Source of the DNA: an uncultured Lachnospiraceae bacterium
GTDB taxonomy: Bacteria; Bacillota_A; Clostridia; Lachnospirales; Lachnospiraceae
Reading direction: 5' to 3'
NCBI GenBank assembly: GCA_910577835.1
Contig: CAJTOU010000014.1
Span: 3,328 to 67,327, forward strand
Length of the DNA stretch: 64,000 bases
This document shows, piece after piece, positions 25,034 to 33,154 of the stretch (position 1 is its first letter; each line of letters begins with the position of its first letter). The notes beneath the pieces were generated by a model. That model worked only from the letters and a program-made list of their open reading frames with translations. It was not told where the DNA came from and searched no databases. A program made the position numbers and the translations under genes.

Positions 25034-26782
25034 ATGTTAAAGTATTTGAAAAAATACTGGTTTTATGCGCTTTTAGCTCCTGTTTTTATGGTTGGAGAGG
25101 TTATGATGGACCTTATTCAGCCACGTATGATGAGTAATATCGTAGATAATGGCGTATTGGGATTGAATAATGGGAATATAGGTGATATGCACATTGTACT
25201 GACATCAGGGATTCAGATGATAGGAGTAGTGTTTTTGGGTGGTATATTTGGTGTGCTTTCAGGGGTATTTTCAAATTTATGCAGCCAGAATTTTGGAAAT
25301 GATATTCGCAAAGACTGTTTTCAAAAAATCATGTCGCTTTCTCTGGAACAGACAGACAAGTTTTCTACCGGCTCGCTGATTACCAGAGTGACGAATGATG
25401 TGACACAGGTTCAAAATATGGTAGCTCAGTGTATTCGGGGATTTGTGCGTACCTGTATGCTGTTTTTTGGCGGCATTGTCTGTATGCTGACTCTGGACTT
25501 AAGCTTTGGCGTTGTGGTTCTGTGCGCGTTTCCAATTGTTCTTCTGATTGTTCTTTTCTTTATTTCCAAGGTTAATCCGTTATTTCTGGTGCTTCAGAAA
25601 AAACTGGATAAGGTCAACAGCGTTATGCAGGAAAATGTGACAGGAGCAAGAGTGGTAAAGGCATACGTCAGGGAAGAATATGAAAAAAACCGTTTTGGAG
25701 ATTCTAACAGAGAGCTTGTGGATACACAGCTTCATGTGCTGGTATTATTGTCCTATATGATGCCTCTTATGAATATTATTATGAATATTTCTATTGTGGC
25801 GGTGATTTATATTGGTTCTGTAAGAGTGCAGGGCGGAAATACCACACCGGGTAATGTTATGGCGGCGATTACTTATTTAACTCAGATTTTAAACAGTGTA
25901 GTTATGCTGGCAATGATTTTTCAGAATGTATCAAGAGGAATGGCTTCTTTTGGACGTCTTAAGGAAGTTCTTCTCTGTGAGCCGATAATTTCAGATGGAA
26001 AAGGTATTTCTTTGACAAGTGAAAATCTGAGAGGAAAAGTAGAGTTTCGAAATGTTTCCTTTGCCTATCCACAATCTGTGGGCGATGGAGTTTTGAAAAA
26101 TATCAATCTGACTGTTTTTCCGGGAGAAACTTTTGCGATTCTTGGAGCTACCGGCTGCGGAAAATCAAGTCTTGTCAATCTGATACCAAGATTTTACGAT
26201 GTTACAGAGGGACAGGTTCTTGTAGACGGCGTGGATGTCAGAGAATACAGACTTAGTGAGCTTCGGGAAAAAATAGCAATCGCTCTTCAGAAAAGTGAAT
26301 TATTCAGTACAAGCATCCGGAATAATATTTTATGGGGCAGAGGAAATGCATCGCAGCAGGAGACTGGACATGCAGCGCAAATCGCTCAGGCGGAAGAATT
26401 TATAAAAGCTCAGCCGAAAGGATATGATACATTGGTTGCAGAAAAGGGCATGAGCCTGTCAGGTGGTCAGAAGCAGCGTATTGCTATCAGCCGTGCTGTT
26501 TTGAAAAGCGCTGATATTCTGATATTTGACGATTCTACCAGTGCACTGGATTTGAAGACAGAAGCACAGTTATATGAGGCATTAAACAGAGAATATAAAG
26601 ATGTGACAAAAATTATTATCGCTCAGAGAATTGCTTCTGTGAAAAATGCAGATAGAATCGCAGTTATTGACAATGGAAGAATTGCAGACTGTGGAACACA
26701 TAAGGAGCTTATGGAAACCAGCGATATTTACAGAGATATTTATACATCACAGCTAAAGTCGGGAGGTGAGCAGGGTGAGTAA
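25034..26782 (+). CDS. ABC exporter half-transporter, subunit with degenerate catalytic site
   Basis: A 582-residue half-transporter: six membrane helices (to about residue 320) and an ATPase domain. Walker A is GATGCGKSS and the signature LSGGQKQRIAISRA. Walker B reads ILIFDDSTSALD, with Asp at the position of the catalytic Glu, as in the degenerate subunit of heterodimeric exporters such as BmrC/LmrC. It overlaps the second half-transporter by 8 bp. The pair probably exports lipids, drugs or peptides; no substrate clue is nearby. Start has AGGAGGAGG upstream. Confidence 0.92.
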   Translation: MLKYLKKYWFYALLAPVFMVGEVMMDLIQPRMMSNIVDNGVLGLNNGNIGDMHIVLTSGIQMIGVVFLGGIFGVLSGVFSNLCSQNFGNDIRKDCFQKIMSLSLEQTDKFSTGSLITRVTNDVTQVQNMVAQCIRGFVRTCMLFFGGIVCMLTLDLSFGVVVLCAFPIVLLIVLFFISKVNPLFLVLQKKLDKVNSVMQENVTGARVVKAYVREEYEKNRFGDSNRELVDTQLHVLVLLSYMMPLMNIIMNISIVAVIYIGSVRVQGGNTTPGNVMAAITYLTQILNSVVMLAMIFQNVSRGMASFGRLKEVLLCEPIISDGKGISLTSENLRGKVEFRNVSFAYPQSVGDGVLKNINLTVFPGETFAILGATGCGKSSLVNLIPRFYDVTEGQVLVDGVDVREYRLSELREKIAIALQKSELFSTSIRNNILWGRGNASQQETGHAAQIAQAEEFIKAQPKGYDTLVAEKGMSLSGGQKQRIAISRAVLKSADILIFDDSTSALDLKTEAQLYEALNREYKDVTKIIIAQRIASVKNADRIAVIDNGRIADCGTHKELMETSDIYRDIYTSQLKSGGEQGE

Positions 26783-28622
26783 TGAGCAGAAAAAACAGAA
26801 TGCGCCGCAGGAGCTTCGCATGGGACCGGGCGGAAGACGGGGACCGGGAGGTCCTATGGGAATGCAGAATGTAGAAAAAGCAAAGGACAAAAAGAAAACA
26901 CTCAAAAGATTGTTTCTGTATTTTGGGGGCGAAAAGAAAATCGTGGCAGTGCTTCTGACAGCAGTTGCCGTTATGGTGGCATGCTCCGTCTATGCGCCAA
27001 AGCTTCAAAGTGAAGCAATTGATTATATTACAAAACATATCTTTGACAGTGTTGGAAAAGTTCTTGTAATTATGCTGATAGTTTATGGTATCTATACAGT
27101 GTGCAGTCTTATTCAAAGTGTGCTGAGTGCTCATTTAAGCCAGCATATTGTAAAGAGAATGCGGGAGGAACTATTTGATAAAATTGTACATCTTCCGATA
27201 AAATACCTTGATACACATCCACATGGAGATGTGATGAGCCGTATGACAAATGATGTGGAGAATATTTCCAATACGGTTTCCCAGTCTTTGAGCTCTCTGG
27301 TTTCGGGCATTTTAACGATTGCAGGAACTGTGATTATGATGTTTTATCTGTGCTGGCAGCTTGCATTGCTGTCATGTGTAACAGTGGTGCTGACTGTGAT
27401 TGTCACCAAAATTCTGTCAAAAAATATGAGGCGTTTTTTCCTGAGAAGACAGGAGCTTTTGGGAGATTTAAACAGTGCTACCGAAGAAAATATCACCGGC
27501 TATAAAACAGTGGTGGCGTACAACAGACAAGGCAGGGTAATAGATGAATTTAATAGGATTTCCGACGATATGACAAAAACAGGAATTATTGCAGAGATTA
27601 TCGGCGGCTCCATGGGACCTGTTATGAATGTAGTAAATAATATCGGTTTTGTGATTATCGCAGCTTTTGGAGGTTTTTTTGCAATTAAAGAGATTGTATC
27701 GGTGGGTATGATTTCCGCTTTTATTGTATATGCGAGACAATTCGGAAGACCAATTAATGAAATCGCACAGCTTTATGCACAGATTCAGACAGCACTTGCC
27801 GGAGCGGAGCGGGTATTTGATATTATGGATGAGAAAACGGAGGATTCCTTGGAAGAGGGTCATCACGCCGCCATGCCGGAGGGTAAGGGGGTAATATCTT
27901 TTGAACATGTGGATTTTTCTTATGTTCCGGAAAAACAGGTATTATATGATTTTACCTTAAATGTGCGGGCAGGTCATAAAGTTGCACTGGTGGGAGCGAC
28001 CGGAAGTGGAAAAACTACTGTGGTTAATCTGCTTATGCGCTTTTATGATACAGACAGCGGAAGGATTCTGATAGATGGCGTGGATATTCGGGATATTTCT
28101 CTTGAGGAACTGCGTCGGAATATTGCCATTGTGCTTCAAGATACGGTATTATTTTCAGATACAATTAAAAACAATTTAAAGTATGCAGATATTGATGCTT
28201 CTGATGAACAGATTAAACGGGCAGCGGAAATCGGCTGTTGTGACAGAATGATTTCACATCTGGAAAAAGGTTATGAAACGATGCTTTCAGAGTCCGGTCA
28301 GAATCTTTCACAGGGTCAGAGACAGCTTTTGTCTATTTCAAGAGCAGTGCTTGCCAATCCGAAAATACTGATTTTAGATGAGGCAACTTCAAGTGTGGAT
28401 ACAAGAACGGAAAAGAATATTCAGGATGCCATGGTAAATCTGATGAAGGACCGTACCAGCCTGATTATTGCTCACAGACTGTCAACAATAAGGGATGCGG
28501 ATTTTATTGTGGTTCTGGACCAGGGGAAAATTGTGGAAACCGGAAATCATGAGGAGTTAATTGAGCAAAAGGGAAGATATTATGAGCTGTATATGACACA
28601 GTTTTCAGGAAAGCAGATATAA
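26775..28622 (+). CDS. ABC exporter half-transporter, catalytically canonical subunit
   Basis: A 615-residue partner of the preceding gene. A Gly/Pro-rich N-terminus (GPGGRRGPGGPMG) precedes six membrane helices and an ATPase domain with GATGSGKTT, Walker B ILILDEATSSVD (catalytic Glu present) and a signature LSQGQRQ. Together with the first subunit this gives one canonical and one degenerate ATP site. GTG 26775 is chosen because GGGAGGTGA lies 6 nt upstream; another GTG 9 bp earlier lies inside that site. Confidence 0.92.
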   Translation: MSNEQKKQNAPQELRMGPGGRRGPGGPMGMQNVEKAKDKKKTLKRLFLYFGGEKKIVAVLLTAVAVMVACSVYAPKLQSEAIDYITKHIFDSVGKVLVIMLIVYGIYTVCSLIQSVLSAHLSQHIVKRMREELFDKIVHLPIKYLDTHPHGDVMSRMTNDVENISNTVSQSLSSLVSGILTIAGTVIMMFYLCWQLALLSCVTVVLTVIVTKILSKNMRRFFLRRQELLGDLNSATEENITGYKTVVAYNRQGRVIDEFNRISDDMTKTGIIAEIIGGSMGPVMNVVNNIGFVIIAAFGGFFAIKEIVSVGMISAFIVYARQFGRPINEIAQLYAQIQTALAGAERVFDIMDEKTEDSLEEGHHAAMPEGKGVISFEHVDFSYVPEKQVLYDFTLNVRAGHKVALVGATGSGKTTVVNLLMRFYDTDSGRILIDGVDIRDISLEELRRNIAIVLQDTVLFSDTIKNNLKYADIDASDEQIKRAAEIGCCDRMISHLEKGYETMLSESGQNLSQGQRQLLSISRAVLANPKILILDEATSSVDTRTEKNIQDAMVNLMKDRTSLIIAHRLSTIRDADFIVVLDQGKIVETGNHEELIEQKGRYYELYMTQFSGKQI

Positions 28623-28652
28623 AGAAAGGTAAACATAAAGGAAGGTATATTC

Positions 28653-29534
28653 ATGGAATTGGTAAAAGCAGGTGAAAATACTTATTATATAGACTGCTAT
28701 GCAAAGGTAGGCGTCTATGTGAAAACTGACAGAGAAGTATATTTGATAGACAGCGGAACAAACGATGCAGAGGGGGAAGAGATTCTTCGTATTTTAAAAA
28801 AACAGGGATGGAAATTAAAAGCGGTGATTCTGACGCATGGGCATGCAGACCATAGCGGCGGATGTGCAAAGATACAGGAGGAGACAGGATGCAGTATCTA
28901 TATGACAGTGGAAGAAAAGATATATTCAGAATATCCGTTTTTATCACCTGTTTATATTACAGGGGGATATCCGCCAAGGGAAATGCAGAATCATTTCTTT
29001 CTTGCCCGCAAATATAATGCAGAGAATATTAAACAGGCTGTTCTGCCAAAAGAGCTGCAGATTATTCCTTTGCCGGGACATAACTTTCATATGATTGGTG
29101 TACGTACAGAAGATGATGTTGTATTTCTGGCAGATAGTATTTTCAGTATGAAGATGTTAAGGCGATATCATATTAATTTTATGTTTCATGTGCCGGAATT
29201 TATAAAAACGCTGGATAAAATAGGAAAAATGCAGGCAAACCTGTTTATTCCAAGCCATGCAGAGCCGACAGAAGATATCGGTTCTCTTGTACAGGCAAAT
29301 AAGGAAAAGATAGATGAGATTGCAAAAAATATTATTAATTTCTGTGAGACACCGATTACTTATGACGAGTTAATAAGAAAGCTGTTTGATGAATATGGAA
29401 GAAAGCTGGATATGCAGCAGTATTATCTGGTAGGATTTACTGTTCGTTCTTATCTGTCGTGGTTAAAGGAGAAGGGAAGCCTTCATACAATGTTTGAAGA
29501 CAATATGCTTTGTTGGAGGAGCTGGCATGCCTGA
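28653..29534 (+). CDS. Metallo-beta-lactamase fold hydrolase
   Basis: A 293-residue protein with the HxHxDH metal motif in LTHGHADHSGG and later ligand-type blocks PLPGHNFHMIG and FLADSIF. A C-terminal helical segment (DEIAKNIINFCETPITYDEL) resembles the effector-like tail seen in related hydrolases. Cytoplasmic; substrate unknown. The stop overlaps the next gene by 8 bp, implying co-translation with the YlmH-like RNA-binding protein. Confidence 0.85.
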   Translation: MELVKAGENTYYIDCYAKVGVYVKTDREVYLIDSGTNDAEGEEILRILKKQGWKLKAVILTHGHADHSGGCAKIQEETGCSIYMTVEEKIYSEYPFLSPVYITGGYPPREMQNHFFLARKYNAENIKQAVLPKELQIIPLPGHNFHMIGVRTEDDVVFLADSIFSMKMLRRYHINFMFHVPEFIKTLDKIGKMQANLFIPSHAEPTEDIGSLVQANKEKIDEIAKNIINFCETPITYDELIRKLFDEYGRKLDMQQYYLVGFTVRSYLSWLKEKGSLHTMFEDNMLCWRSWHA

Positions 29535-30282
29535 GAATGAAAATTTATTAAAAAAGAGGATTATAGAACTGGCAGAGAGGTCATATAATAACAGTCAGTA
29601 TTTGTTTACAAATTTTTTAAGTCCTGCGGAATTGTCTGACTGTGCGGAAGTCTTGCAGAAAAACAGAATAAGATACCAGAGCTTTGGCGGAACAGAAATG
29701 GCGGAACGGGAAGTGATAAAATTTGGAAGTACGGAGGAGTTCGGGTATGACATGGAATATCCTATCTCATGTATTGTGGTCGAACCCAACCTTGAGAAAT
29801 TTGCGGAGGAACTGAACCACAGGGATTATCTTGGAAGTATTTTAAACCTTGGAATTGAGAGAGATGTGATAGGCGATATTTATATAAGAGGGAAAACGGG
29901 ATATGTGATATGTCTGTCAAAAATGGCGGAGTATATAGCAGAGAATCTTGTAAAAATCAGACATACTTATGTAAAGTGCAGAGTGGCAGATGAGATGCCG
30001 AAGGCTTTGGAACCAGAGTTTGAAAATAGTATTGTTTCTGCAAGCTCGGAAAGATGTGATATTGTACTAGCGAAACTGTATCATATTTCAAGGACAGAGG
30101 CTCTGGAGCTTTTTCGGGAAAAGAAGGTATGTGTGAATGGAAGAGTGGTGGAGAGTAACAGCAGAAATTTGAAAGAGGGGGATGTAGTTTCAGCAAGAGG
30201 GTATGGAAAATTTATATATCGTGGTGTTTTGGGGGTGAATAAAAAGGAGAAGCTTAGAGTAAATATTGATAGATATGTATAA
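29527..30282 (+). CDS. YlmH-like S4-domain RNA-binding protein
   Basis: A 251-residue protein with a C-terminal S4 domain (SERCDIVLAKLYHISRTEAL, FREKKVCVNGRVVESNSRNL) and the YlmH core (EPNLEKFAEELNHRDYLGSI, LGIERDVIGDI). YlmH binds tRNA and ribosomal large-subunit particles in ribosome quality control, which links it functionally to RqcH elsewhere in the window. It is not beside ftsZ/sepF/divIVA where ylmH normally sits. GGAGG precedes ATG 29527. Confidence 0.88.
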   Translation: MPENENLLKKRIIELAERSYNNSQYLFTNFLSPAELSDCAEVLQKNRIRYQSFGGTEMAEREVIKFGSTEEFGYDMEYPISCIVVEPNLEKFAEELNHRDYLGSILNLGIERDVIGDIYIRGKTGYVICLSKMAEYIAENLVKIRHTYVKCRVADEMPKALEPEFENSIVSASSERCDIVLAKLYHISRTEALELFREKKVCVNGRVVESNSRNLKEGDVVSARGYGKFIYRGVLGVNKKEKLRVNIDRYV

Positions 30283-30336
30283 GATTAGAGAATAAATAGA
30301 TTATTGAATAAACAAAAAAGTGAAACCAAAATATGC

Positions 30337-30390
30337 TTGACATTTCCATGCCTTTCTCAGTATAATGTTTTTATTAAATTCTGAGAAAGG
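30337..30390 (+). promoter_or_regulatory. Promoter with perfect 10-bp dyad around the -10
   Basis: TTGACA (30337-30342), 18-bp spacer, TATAAT (30361-30366). CCTTTCTCAG (30351-30360) lies immediately upstream of the -10 and its exact reverse complement CTGAGAAAGG lies at 30381-30390. The arms are 30 bp apart centre to centre, about three helical turns. Because the left arm is upstream of the start site, this looks like a repressor operator rather than an RNA hairpin. Confidence 0.7.
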
Positions 30391-30397
30391 AACCGTC

Positions 30398-30472
30398 ATG
30401 ATAAAATGGAACCCAGATTCGGAAAATAGGAATGAGACTGCGAAAAGAAAGGAAATATGTGATGTTGGATAA
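30398..30472 (+). CDS. 24-codon upstream reading frame before the hybrid kinase
   Basis: An ATG 7 nt after GAGAAAGGA opens a 24-residue hydrophilic peptide (MIKWNPDSENRNETAKRKEI...) that ends at 30472, 11 bp inside the kinase gene. It has the better ribosome site of the two and could couple or limit kinase translation. No hydrophobic segment and no homologue recognised. Confidence 0.45.
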   Translation: MIKWNPDSENRNETAKRKEICDVG

Positions 30473-33011
30473 AAAGATAAGCGGTTTTTTTAAATATAGT
30501 ATTATTACTGTATTGCTTGTCTGCATAATAGTGTTTACAATATTGACATTTTATATGTCAGGGCAGACAGAATCTTCTATTAAGGATATCAGTGAGATTT
30601 ATATGAAGGAAATGAGTTCTCAGATACAACAGAAGTTTGAAACGGTTATTGATTTGCGTTTAAGCCAGCTAAAGGGAATTATACAGCGTACTCCGCCAGA
30701 CGCTGCAGTTTATGGCGACGAGCTGATAGATGAACTGCGTGTCAGTGCTGATGTTCGAGATATTACATATCTTAGCATTTATTCAAGTGAAGGAGAAGCG
30801 GAAAGAATTACAGGTGAACATTTAAACATTATAAATTATGATAATATTTTAGGTAATCTGAATAAAGAAACTGCAACGATTGGATTTGCTACAAACGATA
30901 AGGGTGAAAAATATCTCATACTGGCAGAGGCAGCAGAGTATCCTTTAAAAGATGGAACCGCCAGCGTAGCATTAATAGCTGGAATATCCATGCAATATCT
31001 GAATGAGGCACTTTTTCTGGATGAAAAAAATGCAATGGCATATTCGCATGTTATTTCAAAAGATGGAACATTTTTAATTCGAAGCGGGGATGCATACAGA
31101 GACAATTATTTTAATCGGTTACAGGATATTGTTGAGGATTTAGACGGAAAATCAGCCGAAGATTATATTCGCGAATTAAAAGAAGCAATTGCTGCTGATA
31201 AAGACTATTCTGCGGTGCTTTTGACGGAAGGAGAAAAAAGACATTTGTTTGCAAGTCCGGTTTCAGGAGATATTGACTGGTATCTGATTTCCATTATGCC
31301 AAGTGGAATCTTGGATGAAAGGCTCAGTGAGCTGGATGTAAAGCGAGTAATTATTATGATTGGTTCCTCATTGATTATTTTGATTACCATGATGGTTATT
31401 TTTATTATCTATTATCGATTTTCCAGACAGCAGATGATAGAATTAAACAAAGCGGAGAAGGAAGCAGTTCAGGCTAATATTGCAAAAAGTGAATTTCTCT
31501 CCAGTATGAGCCATGATATTCGTACCCCTATGAATGCGATTATTGGAATGACAGAAATTGCGCTGCGAAATGTTCAGGGCAATATGCGTGTGGAGGATTG
31601 TCTGCAAAAAGTCCGGTTATCCAGCAAACATTTACTTGGATTAATTAATGATGTCTTGGATATGTCCAAAATCGAAAGTGGAAAGATGACATTAAACATT
31701 TCAGAAATGTCGCTTCGTGAGGCGATGGATGATATTGTAAATATTATGCAGCCTCAGGTAAAGGAGCACAGTCAGTATTTTGATATTTTTATTCAGGATA
31801 TTGATGTGGAAAATGTTTATTGTGACGGGGTGCGTCTCAATCAGGTAATTTTAAATCTGTTGTCAAATGCAGTCAAGTTTACTCCAACAGATGGAAGAAT
31901 TGATGTACATTTATATCAGGAGGCTTCTCCATTAGGTGAGCAGTATATCAGGACTCATTTTAAAGTAGAGGATACCGGAATCGGTATGTCAGAGGAGTTT
32001 CAGAAAAAGATTTTTGATACATTTTCAAGGGAAGAGGAGAATGAAAAAGTACAGAGAATAACCGGAACAGGTCTTGGAATGTCTATTACAAAAAGCATTA
32101 TTGACCTTATGGGCGGTACGATTGAGCTTAGAAGTGAACAGGGAAAGGGTACACAGTTCCATGTAATTCTGGACTTTAAAAAGGCCGATATTGGAGAAAA
32201 TGATATGAGGCTGCCAGAATGGAATGTACTGGTGGTAGATGACAATGAAATGCTTTGCCTTAGTGCCGCTGCCAATTTAGAGGCGCTGGGAGTTCATGCT
32301 GAATGGACTCTGGATGGAATGAAGGCAGTAGAAATGATAGCGGAGCATCACAAACAGAACAATGATTATCATTTTGTTTTGATAGACTGGAAGATGCCAA
32401 ATATGGATGGAATAGAAACCATTCAGGAAATTCACGCCAGAGTAGGAAAAGATATTCCGATTTTCCTGATATCTGCTTATGACCAGGGTGAACTTGAAGA
32501 TATGGCTTTTGAAAATGAAATAGAAGGCTTTATTTCAAAACCGCTGTTTAAATCCACTTTATTTGCGCGTTTGAGACAATATGTAGATGGATTGGAAAAT
32601 GGTATCGATGGAGAAAATGAACAGATTGATTTTCAGGGAAAACGGGTACTTCTTGCAGAGGATATTGAAATTAACTGGGAAATAGCCAATGAGATTCTTT
32701 CGGCAGCAGGACTGGTGCTTGAATGGGCAGAAAATGGTCAGATATGTGTAGACAGATTTGCAGCTTCAGAGCCAGGATATTACAATGCTATTCTTATGGA
32801 TGTAAGAATGCCGGTGATGAATGGATATGATGCCACAAAAACAATTCGGAAAATGGACCGTCCGGATAAGGACCTGCCGATTATAGCCATGACAGCAGAT
32901 GCATTTTCAGATGATGCGCAGAGATGCTTTGAGTGTGGTATGGATGCACATCTGACAAAGCCTCTTGATATCAGAGAATGTATGAGGACATTGCAGAATT
33001 ATTTAAAATAG
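30462..33011 (+). CDS. Hybrid sensor histidine kinase with two receivers
   Basis: An 849-residue membrane kinase. Layout: membrane helix (about 10-32), extracytoplasmic Cache-like domain (to ~290), second helix (about 298-320), HisKA with SMSHDIRTPMNAIIGM (His ~351), HATPase_c (VRLNQVILNLLSNAVKFT; TGTGLGMSITKSIIDLMGG), receiver 1 (LVVDDNEM; Asp ~642 in LIDWKMPNMDG) and receiver 2 (LLAEDIEIN; Asp ~780 in LMDVRMPVMNG). No HPt or output domain, so it must signal to an unlinked partner. AAAGGA precedes ATG 30462; the frame opens 10 codons earlier. Preceded by the dyad promoter and followed by a strong terminator. Confidence 0.93.
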   Translation: MLDKKISGFFKYSIITVLLVCIIVFTILTFYMSGQTESSIKDISEIYMKEMSSQIQQKFETVIDLRLSQLKGIIQRTPPDAAVYGDELIDELRVSADVRDITYLSIYSSEGEAERITGEHLNIINYDNILGNLNKETATIGFATNDKGEKYLILAEAAEYPLKDGTASVALIAGISMQYLNEALFLDEKNAMAYSHVISKDGTFLIRSGDAYRDNYFNRLQDIVEDLDGKSAEDYIRELKEAIAADKDYSAVLLTEGEKRHLFASPVSGDIDWYLISIMPSGILDERLSELDVKRVIIMIGSSLIILITMMVIFIIYYRFSRQQMIELNKAEKEAVQANIAKSEFLSSMSHDIRTPMNAIIGMTEIALRNVQGNMRVEDCLQKVRLSSKHLLGLINDVLDMSKIESGKMTLNISEMSLREAMDDIVNIMQPQVKEHSQYFDIFIQDIDVENVYCDGVRLNQVILNLLSNAVKFTPTDGRIDVHLYQEASPLGEQYIRTHFKVEDTGIGMSEEFQKKIFDTFSREEENEKVQRITGTGLGMSITKSIIDLMGGTIELRSEQGKGTQFHVILDFKKADIGENDMRLPEWNVLVVDDNEMLCLSAAANLEALGVHAEWTLDGMKAVEMIAEHHKQNNDYHFVLIDWKMPNMDGIETIQEIHARVGKDIPIFLISAYDQGELEDMAFENEIEGFISKPLFKSTLFARLRQYVDGLENGIDGENEQIDFQGKRVLLAEDIEINWEIANEILSAAGLVLEWAENGQICVDRFAASEPGYYNAILMDVRMPVMNGYDATKTIRKMDRPDKDLPIIAMTADAFSDDAQRCFECGMDAHLTKPLDIRECMRTLQNYLK

Positions 33012-33060
33012 AAATTCTGATAAGATGAAACCAGCACTTGTGTTGATTGCTTAAATAAAA

Positions 33061-33107
33061 ATAGGAACTGTCATTAAAAGAATTTTTAATGACAGTTCCT
33101 ATTTTTA
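33061..33107. terminator. Strong bidirectional terminator
   Basis: Arms 33061-33079 and 33084-33102 form a perfect 19-bp stem with a 4-nt loop, preceded by A-rich and followed by T-rich DNA. It separates the convergent kinase and dehydratase-activase genes. Confidence 0.92.
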
Positions 33108-33154
33108 TTTATTTACTTAACATAATCTGTTTTTGGCTGATTATATTGCCTGAT

